A stretch of DNA of 28,362 nucleotides from Glaciecola sp964418575 (GTDB lineage: Bacteria; Pseudomonadota; Gammaproteobacteria; Enterobacterales; Alteromonadaceae). The translations under genes and the position numbers were made by a program. The DNA is taken from assembly GCA_964418575.1 (NCBI GenBank), contig CAYQMI010000044.1, positions 1 through 28,362 on the forward strand, in the 5' to 3' direction. Positions 7,643-14,903 of the stretch are shown piece after piece. The notes under the pieces were generated by a model. The model had not been told where the DNA came from. It did not search any database and was given only the letters and a program-made list of their open reading frames with translations. Numbering within the stretch: position 1 is the stretch's first letter; the number at the start of each line of letters is the position of its first letter.

Positions 7643-8488
7643 ATGAAAGTCCCTTCACCGATAAAAAATTTGCTTGCAGCTTGCGTCATCGCAGGAGTAA
7701 GTGCCTCAGCAATTGCTCACGAAATGGGACTTCAGGTGTACAGCTTACGCAATCAGTTTGAAGAGAACGGCGTAAGCGATACTTTTTCGACTATTCAAGC
7801 TTGGGACTTAAAGCTTCTAGAAGCCGCAGGCAATCTGTATGGCTTATCTATTTACGACTTTAAAAATGAGCTAGTTAAACACGACCTACAAATAGTCAGT
7901 GTGGACACAAATTACGAAGAAGTGCGAGATAACCCAATGGCGGTGGCATATAAAGCGGCATTTTACGGTGCCAAGTATGCTACTTTTTATTGGATCCCGC
8001 ATGAGGGCGAGTTCAATATTGAGCATACCAAAGCTGCAGTAGAGGTGATGAACAGAGCCGGGAAAATATTGAAGCAAAACGGAGTCACCCTGCAGTATCA
8101 CCCGCACGGATATGAGTTTTTTAAACATGAAGACGGTACCTTGCTTGACTACATGATACAAAATGTCACAGAGGCAGAGTTCCAAATGGACGTTTTCTGG
8201 ATTAAAAACGGTGGCGGTGATCCAGTAGAATATCTTCAAAAATATCCAGGGCGCTTTAAAACCTTACATTTAAAAGACAGAGCAGTAGGCACCGAAAATA
8301 CTACAAGCGGACATCAAGATGTAGAGACAAATGTAATCTTGGGTGAAGGCGATGTTGGCATTGAAGCTGTTGTGCAAGAAGCTAAAAAACAAGGCATAAG
8401 ATACTTCTTTATTGAAGATGAGTCTTCAAGAGTTGAACTGCAAATACCCAAGAGTATTGAGTATTTGAAGGATTTAGGTGTTCACTAA
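7643..8488 (+). CDS. Exported TIM-barrel protein, sugar phosphate isomerase/epimerase superfamily
   Basis: The 281-residue product has a clear signal peptide (MKVPSPIKNLLAACVIAGVS, cleavage near AIA-25), so despite the family name it works outside the cytoplasm and is unlikely to act on sugar phosphates. The mature part opens with GLQVYSLR, usual for this xylose-isomerase-like TIM barrel. Candidate metal ligands are present: H153/H155 in YHPHGYEF, D183 in MDVFW, H209 in HLKD and E258/E260 in IEDE. Some relatives act on 3-keto-glycosides (eliminases, hydratases, C-deglycosidases) or epimerise keto sugars. The start is fixed by GGAG five bases before ATG. It is transcribed away from the acetyl esterase. 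The exact reaction is unknown. Confidence 0.82.
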   Translation: MKVPSPIKNLLAACVIAGVSASAIAHEMGLQVYSLRNQFEENGVSDTFSTIQAWDLKLLEAAGNLYGLSIYDFKNELVKHDLQIVSVDTNYEEVRDNPMAVAYKAAFYGAKYATFYWIPHEGEFNIEHTKAAVEVMNRAGKILKQNGVTLQYHPHGYEFFKHEDGTLLDYMIQNVTEAEFQMDVFWIKNGGGDPVEYLQKYPGRFKTLHLKDRAVGTENTTSGHQDVETNVILGEGDVGIEAVVQEAKKQGIRYFFIEDESSRVELQIPKSIEYLKDLGVH

Positions 8489-8499
8489 GTCGTTAGTGA
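8482..8499. repeat. Small hairpin overlapping the stop codon of the TIM-barrel gene
   Basis: TCACTAA (8482-8488) and TTAGTGA (8493-8499) form a perfect 7-bp stem with a 4-nt loop in the 16-bp gap between convergent genes. No T-tract follows on either strand, so it is at best a weak terminator or a 3' end stabiliser. Confidence 0.45.
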
Positions 8500-8504
8500 G
8501 AGGA

Positions 8505-8918
8505 TTAAAGGGTATAGGGCGGTAGTTTGGTTTTACGTTTTTGGGCGATGAGCAACTGAATAAGTGCCCAAATTAGCAGAATGACTAAACCGCCTGATTC
8601 GTTAGTTTGCTGAACCATTTGATTGCCTGACTCATTCCAATATTGGTTTGGGTCTAGCCAATCTAAATGCAGGTTTCCTTGGTCATCTTGAATGCGAAAG
8701 AGTAGGCTGCCACCAACAAAGCCTAGCCATAGATACAAAGCGCTTAAAGACACAGAATAAATTAAAGAGCACAAACTAATAAGGGCAGCAGTTGAGTATA
8801 GTGCTATCCAAATCCAAGCATCATGATTGCCGTACTGCGAGGCATCATTAAATTGCAGAAAGGCAAATGCAGAAAAGAGCAAAGCGCCCACGGTATGAAA
8901 AATATGAAAGGCTGTCAT
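8505..8918 (-). CDS. Small integral membrane protein, TMEM220-like family
   Basis: The 137-residue protein has about four hydrophobic segments: residues ~5-22, ~35-52, ~55-75 and ~108-125. After the first helix it has FLQFND followed by AWIWIALY, and late in the protein ESGGLVILLIW, which match the pattern of the transmembrane protein 220 family. The family's function is unknown in bacteria. It is convergent with the TIM-barrel gene (16 bp apart) and divergent from the sugar symporter gene. Nothing ties it to sugar metabolism beyond position. The start is weakly supported by AGAA upstream of the ATG. Confidence 0.7.
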   Translation of the reverse strand: MTAFHIFHTVGALLFSAFAFLQFNDASQYGNHDAWIWIALYSTAALISLCSLIYSVSLSALYLWLGFVGGSLLFRIQDDQGNLHLDWLDPNQYWNESGNQMVQQTNESGGLVILLIWALIQLLIAQKRKTKLPPYTL

Positions 8919-9092
8919 GGATTATTCTCGGATTTTATTCTTATTATGCACTTACAATAAAGACTGGTTTGGTGGCTTGCAAGCTATATTCATTTTTCGT
9001 ATTCACCGCAGATTAAAAGTGTTTCTGAATTGTTGAAGATTAGCCAAGATATACGCATTGCTCTGATGTAACACACAATAAAAGGAAAATAA

Positions 9093-10493
9093 ATGAGCAC
9101 ACACAATAACGAAAACACGGGTTTTATCATACTAGTCAGTGTGGTAGCGACAATTGGAGGCTTCTTGTTTGGCTTCGACAGCGGCGTAATCAACGGCACT
9201 GTTGATGGTTTACAACAAGCTTTTAATGCTGACAGCATAGGCACCGGATTTAACGTTGCGAGCATGTTGCTTGGTTGCGCAATTGGTGCGTTTACCGCAG
9301 GTCGTTTAGCTGACCTCTACGGGCGCAGAACACTGCTAATAGTGGCAGCCGCTTTCTTTATTATCAGCGCATGGGGTTCCGGGATTTCAAATAGCTCCGG
9401 TGAGTTTATTTTCTACCGTATATTAGGCGGTTTAGCGGTTGGCGCAGCCTCCGTAATGGCCCCTGCCTATATTAGTGAAATTGCCCCTGCACGTTATCGC
9501 GGCACCCTAACAACGATTCAGCAAGTAGCTATTATATTCGGCTTGTTTAGCTCGTTTTTAAGTAATTATTTTTTAGCTGAAATGGCAGGTGGTTCTACTA
9601 CGCCTTTATGGATGGAGTTCCAAGCTTGGCGCTGGATGTTCTGGATGGAAATGGCGCCGGCTGTTTTATTTTTTGTACTATTGTTTCTTATCCCTGAAAG
9701 CCCCCGCTTTTTGGTGATGAGTAATAAGCTAGACAAGGCAAAAGCTGTATTGACCAAGCTGTATGGTGCACAAGACGGTGACAGTAAACTAGAAGAAATT
9801 AAAAACACAGTTGCGGTATCTGAGGCTCCAAAACTCAGCGATTTGAAAGACAAAGTGAGTCAAAAAATTCGTCCGATCGTGTGGGTAGGAATTGGACTAG
9901 CGACCTTCCAACAACTTGTGGGTATCAACGTCGTTTTTTATTACGGAAGCGTATTATGGCAAGCGGTTGGTTTCTCTGAGAGCGATGCCTTGTTAACTAA
10001 CGTTATCACCGGTGGCGTAAGCATCTTGGCCTGCTTTATAACTATAATGCTAATCGACAAAATAGGGCGTAAACCACTTCTTTTGGTGGGCTCTGTTGGT
10101 ATGTCCATTACCTTAGGCATAATGGTTGTTGTATTTTCTTCTGCAGAAACCTTAGCAAATGGTACGCTCGATTTAGGCGAAACAGGCATTATTGCTCTCA
10201 TCTCTGCCAATGCATTTGTATTTTTCTTTAATATGTCATGGGGCCCTGTAATGTGGGTGCTACTTGGCGAAATGTTCCCCAATCAGATACGCGGATCAGG
10301 TCTTGCAGTAGCGGGTGCTGCTCAGTGGTTAAGTAACTTCTTGGTCACAATGATGTTCCCAATCATGCTCACCGGCATTGGGCTTGCAGGCGCATACTCG
10401 TTCTATTTTGCAGGTGCAGTGGTATCGATACTCTTCGTTATGAAGTTTGTTTATGAAACCAAAGGCGTCGAATTAGAAGACATGAAAGGTTAA
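9093..10493 (+). CDS. MFS sugar:H+ symporter (XylE-like), probable D-xylose transporter
   Basis: The 466-residue, 12-helix protein belongs to the major facilitator sugar porter family. Evidence is FGFDSGVINGT in helix 1, GRLADLYGRR between helices 2 and 3, RILGGLAVGAASVMAPAYIS with EIAPARYRG, PESPRFL before the central loop, QQLVGIN in helix 7 and DKIGRKPLL later. E. coli XylE is slightly longer (491 residues). Its position beside xylR-xylB-xylA makes D-xylose the likely substrate, though other pentoses or glucose are possible. AAAGGAAA precedes the ATG. The upstream region carries TTTCGTA at 8995-9001, a heptamer also present in the candidate XylR site upstream of xylB, so co-regulation is possible. 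Confidence 0.85.
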   Translation: MSTHNNENTGFIILVSVVATIGGFLFGFDSGVINGTVDGLQQAFNADSIGTGFNVASMLLGCAIGAFTAGRLADLYGRRTLLIVAAAFFIISAWGSGISNSSGEFIFYRILGGLAVGAASVMAPAYISEIAPARYRGTLTTIQQVAIIFGLFSSFLSNYFLAEMAGGSTTPLWMEFQAWRWMFWMEMAPAVLFFVLLFLIPESPRFLVMSNKLDKAKAVLTKLYGAQDGDSKLEEIKNTVAVSEAPKLSDLKDKVSQKIRPIVWVGIGLATFQQLVGINVVFYYGSVLWQAVGFSESDALLTNVITGGVSILACFITIMLIDKIGRKPLLLVGSVGMSITLGIMVVVFSSAETLANGTLDLGETGIIALISANAFVFFFNMSWGPVMWVLLGEMFPNQIRGSGLAVAGAAQWLSNFLVTMMFPIMLTGIGLAGAYSFYFAGAVVSILFVMKFVYETKGVELEDMKG

Positions 10494-10545
10494 TATGTTT
10501 CCTCCCTAGTCAGTACTTTTTTTGCAAACATATAAGTACTGAGCC

Positions 10546-10579
10546 AAAGCGGTAAATGAGAAATCATTGACCGCTTTTT
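10546..10579 (+). terminator. Rho-independent terminator after the sugar symporter gene
   Basis: AAAGCGGT (10546-10553) pairs with ACCGCTTTT (10570-10578), and an inner AATGA/TCATT stem closes a GAAA loop. T-rich sequence follows. A second inverted repeat, TCAGTACT (10510-10517) / AGTACTGA (10535-10542), lies just upstream. The A-tract before the stem may let it work for xylR, which converges from the right. Confidence 0.75.
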
Positions 10580-10640
10580 ATTAAACGGTGGAAACGAGTC
10601 AGATACGCAAGCTTTGAAACTTGGCGTTGTTTACAAAGCC

Positions 10641-11822
10641 CTACGCGCTAGCTTTTAAGCGATTACGATTGCGATATTCGCTCGGAGTGATACCAAAATG
10701 CTGATTAAAAACAGCATACAAATACTGCAAAGAACGATAGCCACATACCAGAGCAATTTCTTTTACTGGTTTGTCGGAGTTACTTAGCAGCTCACATGCA
10801 CGATTGAGCTTTTCCTGGTGAATAGCAGAGTGCACGCTGTGGTTGCGCTCTTCCATAAAGCGATTTTCAAGATTGGACCGCGAAATACCGATATGGTCGA
10901 GTACTTGCCCTACTTTAATGCCCCTGCAAGCATGTTGGCGAATGTAGTGCATTGCCTGCATAACATAAGGGTCTTGAATGGATTTGAAATCAGAAGACTG
11001 ACGCTCCACCACACCAACAGGACCAATGGTCACACGGCGGTCTTTCAGATTTGGATTATCCATACGCTTATGCAGCAGCTTAGCCGCTTGAAAGCCCATA
11101 TCAAAACAGCCTTGCGTAACCGAGCTTAAAGAGATTCGGCTTAAATTGCGGGCAATGTCGTCATCGTCGATGCCCACCACGCATATATGGTCGGGCACTA
11201 AACGATTGATATTGGCACAGGCTTGCAACAGGTGACGAGCTCTGGCGTCGGTGACGGCAACAATACCAATTGGGGTAGGTAAGGAGTCTAACCAGTCTGC
11301 TAAGCGATTCATATTGTATTGCCATGTTTCAGCGCTAGTAGGTTGACCGCGGTATAAGGCGCATTCTCTGGAATCTGCTTTACATAGTTCCATCATCGCT
11401 TGCTCGCGCTCATGCGCCCACAAGTGCTCGCCGTCTAGGGGCAGGCCATAAAACGCAAAGCGCTCCATTCCCTTTTGTTTTAAATGTTCATAAGCCGCTT
11501 TTACAATGGCTGTATTGTCGGTGGCTACATAGGGAACATTCGGATAAAGACTTTCGTCGGCATAGGAGCTGCCAACGCCAACAACCGGGATCTTTATATC
11601 TTTTAATGCGGCGCGAATTTGTGGATCGTCAAAGTCAGCGATAATGCCGTTGCCGCCCCATTCATGTATATGTTCGAGTCGACATAAAAAGTCTTCTTCT
11701 AAATATACGTCCCAATCAACTTGAGTAGACTGTAAATAGTGGCCAATTCCCTCAATAACCTGTCGGTCAAATACTTTATTGGCATTAAAAAGCAAACTAA
11801 TACTGTGTTCAGCGGAAAACAT
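10641..11822 (-). CDS. xylR: XylR, xylose-responsive AraC-family transcriptional activator
   Basis: At 393 residues it matches the length of E. coli XylR (392) and is similar throughout, for example SLLFNANKVFDRQVIEGIG at the N-terminus, IADFDD, FAFYGLP, VTDARARH, and AMHYIRQHACRGIKVGQVLD before the DNA-binding domain. Residues 1-275 form the LacI-like periplasmic-binding fold that senses D-xylose; residues ~285-390 form an AraC double helix-turn-helix (GISRSNLE, VCGYRSLQYLYAVF). In E. coli it activates the xyl operons when xylose is bound. GGAG lies nine bases before the ATG. It is divergent from xylB across a 163-bp region with a strong inverted repeat. Confidence 0.95.
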   Translation of the reverse strand: MFSAEHSISLLFNANKVFDRQVIEGIGHYLQSTQVDWDVYLEEDFLCRLEHIHEWGGNGIIADFDDPQIRAALKDIKIPVVGVGSSYADESLYPNVPYVATDNTAIVKAAYEHLKQKGMERFAFYGLPLDGEHLWAHEREQAMMELCKADSRECALYRGQPTSAETWQYNMNRLADWLDSLPTPIGIVAVTDARARHLLQACANINRLVPDHICVVGIDDDDIARNLSRISLSSVTQGCFDMGFQAAKLLHKRMDNPNLKDRRVTIGPVGVVERQSSDFKSIQDPYVMQAMHYIRQHACRGIKVGQVLDHIGISRSNLENRFMEERNHSVHSAIHQEKLNRACELLSNSDKPVKEIALVCGYRSLQYLYAVFNQHFGITPSEYRNRNRLKASA

Positions 11823-11892
11823 GAATACGACTCCAATGTCCTTTTAGTCAGATGGTTTCAACCGTTTTTCAACAAATTAAGCCATGGCAACA

Positions 11893-11925
11893 AATTACGA
11901 AATTTAATTGCAAAATTTCGTAATT
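11893..11925. promoter_or_regulatory. Candidate XylR operator between xylR and xylB
   Basis: AATTACGAAATTT (11893-11905) and AAATTTCGTAATT (11913-11925) are a perfect 13-bp inverted repeat separated by 7 bp, in the middle of the xylR-xylB intergenic region. The position fits an operator controlling one or both divergent promoters. Assignment to XylR is inference; E. coli XylR sites are usually described as direct repeats, so the symmetry is notable. I could not place -35/-10 boxes with confidence. Confidence 0.6.
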
Positions 11926-11985
11926 GTTCCTTTATGGGGCATCATACACCATACGTTACAAATATTTAACATAAAATTTTGTCTT

Positions 11986-13440
11986 ATGTATATCGGAATT
12001 GATTTAGGCACTTCAGGCATCAAAGTAGTACTCACAAATTCAGACGGTGAGGTTGTTGCAACGCAAAGTGCATCCTTAGATGTATCGCGCCCGGGGCCAC
12101 TGCTCAGTGAGCAAGCGCCAAGCGATTGGGTGGACGCTTTGCATGAGGCAATGAATCAGCTTGCCGAAAATAATGTGCTGTCAAAGGTAAAGGGCATTGG
12201 CCTGAGCGGTCAGATGCATGGTGCGGTGCTACTAGATAAAAATTCATCGGTAATACGCCCTGCGATTTTATGGAATGATGGCCGCAGTCATAAAGAGTGC
12301 GCGGAACTAGAGGCGATGGTAGCAAATAGCAGGGAAATTACCGGAAACCTTATGATGCCCGGATTTACCGCTCCTAAATTGCTATGGGTAAAGAAACACG
12401 AACCTGAAAACTTCGCAAAAATTGGAAAAGTACTTCTGCCAAAAGACTATTTACGCTTCATATTGTCAGGTGATTTTGCGAGCGACATGTCAGATTCTGC
12501 TGGCACGATGTGGTTAGACGTAGGCAAGCGCGCTTGGAGTGAGCAGATGCTGCAAGCCTGCTCTTTAGATGTTCATCACATGCCTAAGTTATATGAAGGA
12601 AGTGAAGTTACCGGACATTTGCATGCAGATTTAGCCACCAGATGGGGTATGGATGTGGTGCCGATTGTGGCAGGTGGTGGAGATAATGCCGCAGGAGCAA
12701 TAGGTGTTGGTTTGACCCAAGCTGGTCAGGCTATGCTGTCGCTTGGTACTTCGGGTGTTTATTTTGTTGTATCTGACAAATACGCCAGTAATCCAGAGTC
12801 TGCCGTGCATAGTTTTTGCCACGCTCTACCTAATACTTGGCATTTGATGTCGGTGCTTTTAAGTGCAGCTTCATGCGTATCGTGGTTTGCCGACAGCGTT
12901 GTGAAACAGCCCTTGCCTGAACTGCTCGAAGAGCTGGGTAACGAAATACAGATTGAAGCAAATTCACCTTTTTTTCTGCCATATTTGAGCGGTGAACGAA
13001 CGCCCCATAACAACCCTTACGCACAAGGTAACTTTTTTGGCTTAAATCATGAAACCGACAAAAAAGCTTTATTCTTTTCTGTTATTGAGGGTGTGTCACT
13101 GGCATTCGCAGACGGCGTAGATGCGCTGCATGCATCAGGGACTCAAGCGAAAGAAATTATGTTGATTGGCGGCGGAGCAAAGCATGTTGGGTGGCGTCAA
13201 TTGCTAGCTGATGTGCTTAATCAGCCCATAAAATTTTGTGAAGCAGGGGAGGTAGGCCCAGGTTTGGGTGCCGCTCGACTCGCTCAACTTGCGCTAGACA
13301 ACGAAACACCTTTTGCTGAAGTATGCAAAACTCCAAACACCCTCGCTGTTTACGAGCCAGATCCACAGCGCCACGAATTATTTAAGCAACGAAGAAAGCA
13401 ATTTCGTGCCATTTATACACAACTCGCGCCTTTGTTTTAA
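11986..13440 (+). CDS. xylB: Xylulokinase
   Basis: It phosphorylates D-xylulose to D-xylulose 5-phosphate in the cytoplasm, the second step after xylose isomerase. Starting at ATG 11986 the protein is 484 residues, the same as E. coli XylB, and begins MYIGIDLGTSGIKVVL. FGGY kinase features include the N-terminal phosphate loop with D6, SGQMHGAV, and the catalytic base D233 in GGGDNAAGAIG, at the same number as in E. coli. A C-terminal ATP-site GGGAKHVGWRQLLADVL is present. The frame is open upstream to 11908, but an extension would add residues absent from the family. There is no recognisable Shine-Dalgarno before 11986, which is odd; the start overlaps a short ACATAA/TTATGT repeat. xylA follows 65 bp downstream. 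Confidence 0.95.
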   Translation: MYIGIDLGTSGIKVVLTNSDGEVVATQSASLDVSRPGPLLSEQAPSDWVDALHEAMNQLAENNVLSKVKGIGLSGQMHGAVLLDKNSSVIRPAILWNDGRSHKECAELEAMVANSREITGNLMMPGFTAPKLLWVKKHEPENFAKIGKVLLPKDYLRFILSGDFASDMSDSAGTMWLDVGKRAWSEQMLQACSLDVHHMPKLYEGSEVTGHLHADLATRWGMDVVPIVAGGGDNAAGAIGVGLTQAGQAMLSLGTSGVYFVVSDKYASNPESAVHSFCHALPNTWHLMSVLLSAASCVSWFADSVVKQPLPELLEELGNEIQIEANSPFFLPYLSGERTPHNNPYAQGNFFGLNHETDKKALFFSVIEGVSLAFADGVDALHASGTQAKEIMLIGGGAKHVGWRQLLADVLNQPIKFCEAGEVGPGLGAARLAQLALDNETPFAEVCKTPNTLAVYEPDPQRHELFKQRRKQFRAIYTQLAPLF

Positions 13441-13505
13441 AGTGATGACTAAGGATTCACTAGCATTAAAGAACGAAGCATTTTTTATTACCATTGGAAG
13501 CAATT

Positions 13506-14819
13506 ATGTACTTTAAAGATATCGACAAAATAGCCTTTGACCCTTCACAAGTGGAGAACCCGCTTACTTTTAAACACTATAACGCTAGCGAGCTTGTTGG
13601 TGGTAAAACCATGGCAGAGCATTTGCGTTTTGCAGCGTGTTATTGGCATAACTTTTGTTGGGATGGTGCAGACGTATTCGGTCAAGGCACTTTTGGACGT
13701 GAATGGCTGAAAATAAGCGATCCTATGGCTCAAGCAAAAGCAAAAGCGGATGCAGCCTTTGAGTTTTTCAGCAAACTTACCATTCCTTATTATTGCTTCC
13801 ACGACATTGATGTTGCACCTGAAGGCAATTCGATAAAAGAATACGTGAACAACTTTGCAGAAATGGTAGACGTGTTAGAGCAAAAGCAAGCTGAAACCGG
13901 GCTTAAACTTTTATGGGGCACAGCTAACTTGTTTAGTAATCCTCGTTACGCTGGTGGCGCTGCGACTAGCCCAGATCCAGAAATTTTTAACTATGGTGCA
14001 ACCCAAGTATTTCATGCGATGAACGCTACTAAGCGTTTAGGCGGTGAAAACTATGTATTGTGGGGCGGTCGTGAAGGTTACGAGACCTTATTAAACACCG
14101 ACTTACGCCAAGAGCGTGAGCAGCTTGGTCGCTTTATGCAAATGGTAGTTGAACACAAACACAAAATTGGTTTTAAAGGCACACTATTAATTGAGCCAAA
14201 GCCACAAGAGCCCACCAAGCATCAGTACGACTACGATACTGCTACTGTTTATGGTTTTTTGAAGCAATACGGTATTGAAAAAGAATTTAAAATGAACATA
14301 GAAGCTAACCACGCGACTTTGGCAGGACATTCTTTTCATCACGAGATTGCTACAGCCGTTAGCCTAGGCATTTTTGGTAGCATTGATGCTAACCGAGGCG
14401 ACGAGCAAAACGGTTGGGATACCGACCAGTTCCCTACCAACGTAGAGGAGCTTACCTTAGTGATGTATGAAATTATCAAAGCGGGTGGATTTACCACAGG
14501 TGGCTTAAACTTTGATTGTAAATTACGTCGCCAAAGTGTTGACTTGCAAGACCTATTCATTGGCCACATTGGTGGTATGGATCATATGGCCATTGCACTT
14601 AAAAAGGCCGCTAAGATCCTTGAAAATGACTTCTTAGCGAAAAAAGTATCTGAGCGTTATCAGAACTGGAACAGCCAGTTGGGCGCTCAAATTATGAAGG
14701 GTGAAAGTTCGTTGGAGCATTTGGCACAACTTGCACTCGACAATAACATTTCTCCTTCGCACAAAAGCGGGCAACAAGAAATGTTAGAGAACCGTTTGAA
14801 TCAAGTTCTGTTTTCCTAA
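13506..14819 (+). CDS. xylA: Xylose isomerase
   Basis: It converts D-xylose to D-xylulose with two divalent metal ions. The 437-residue protein is strongly similar to E. coli XylA (440). Catalytic H99 and D102 lie in CFHDIDVAPEG. Metal ligands line up as E230 (IEPKPQEPTKHQYD), E266 and H269 (NIEANHATLAGH), D294 (DANRGD), D305 and D307 (WDTDQFP) and D337. ATG 13506 is chosen because GGAAG (13496-13500) sits five bases before it and the product then begins MYFKDIDKI as in the family; an ATG four codons upstream lies on top of that site. It is co-oriented with xylB and ends at a strong terminator, so xylB-xylA is an operon. Confidence 0.97.
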   Translation: MYFKDIDKIAFDPSQVENPLTFKHYNASELVGGKTMAEHLRFAACYWHNFCWDGADVFGQGTFGREWLKISDPMAQAKAKADAAFEFFSKLTIPYYCFHDIDVAPEGNSIKEYVNNFAEMVDVLEQKQAETGLKLLWGTANLFSNPRYAGGAATSPDPEIFNYGATQVFHAMNATKRLGGENYVLWGGREGYETLLNTDLRQEREQLGRFMQMVVEHKHKIGFKGTLLIEPKPQEPTKHQYDYDTATVYGFLKQYGIEKEFKMNIEANHATLAGHSFHHEIATAVSLGIFGSIDANRGDEQNGWDTDQFPTNVEELTLVMYEIIKAGGFTTGGLNFDCKLRRQSVDLQDLFIGHIGGMDHMAIALKKAAKILENDFLAKKVSERYQNWNSQLGAQIMKGESSLEHLAQLALDNNISPSHKSGQQEMLENRLNQVLFS

Positions 14820-14843
14820 GCTAATTAGCTTTCCTAGTGTGTT

Positions 14844-14868
14844 GCCCCGCTTAGGCGGGGCTTTTTTT
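14844..14868 (+). terminator. Rho-independent terminator of xylBA
   Basis: GCCCCGC (14844-14850) and GCGGGGC (14855-14861) form a GC-rich 7-bp stem with a TTAG loop, followed by seven T (14862-14868). It lies 24 bp after the xylA stop codon. Confidence 0.92.
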
Positions 14869-14903
14869 ATCTGAACGTAAATTATGTAAACTACCGAGCC
14901 TTC

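Noticed and set aside
7886..8239. 117-codon open frame on the minus strand within the TIM-barrel gene
   Set aside because: It is antisense to a gene with signal peptide, ribosome-binding site and conserved motifs; nothing supports expression.
11908..11985. N-terminal extension of xylB from an upstream ATG
   Set aside because: It would add 26 residues not found in xylulokinases and begin inside the putative operator; from 11986 the protein matches E. coli XylB in start and length.
13494..13505. xylA start four codons earlier
   Set aside because: That ATG overlaps the GGAAG ribosome-binding site that serves ATG 13506.
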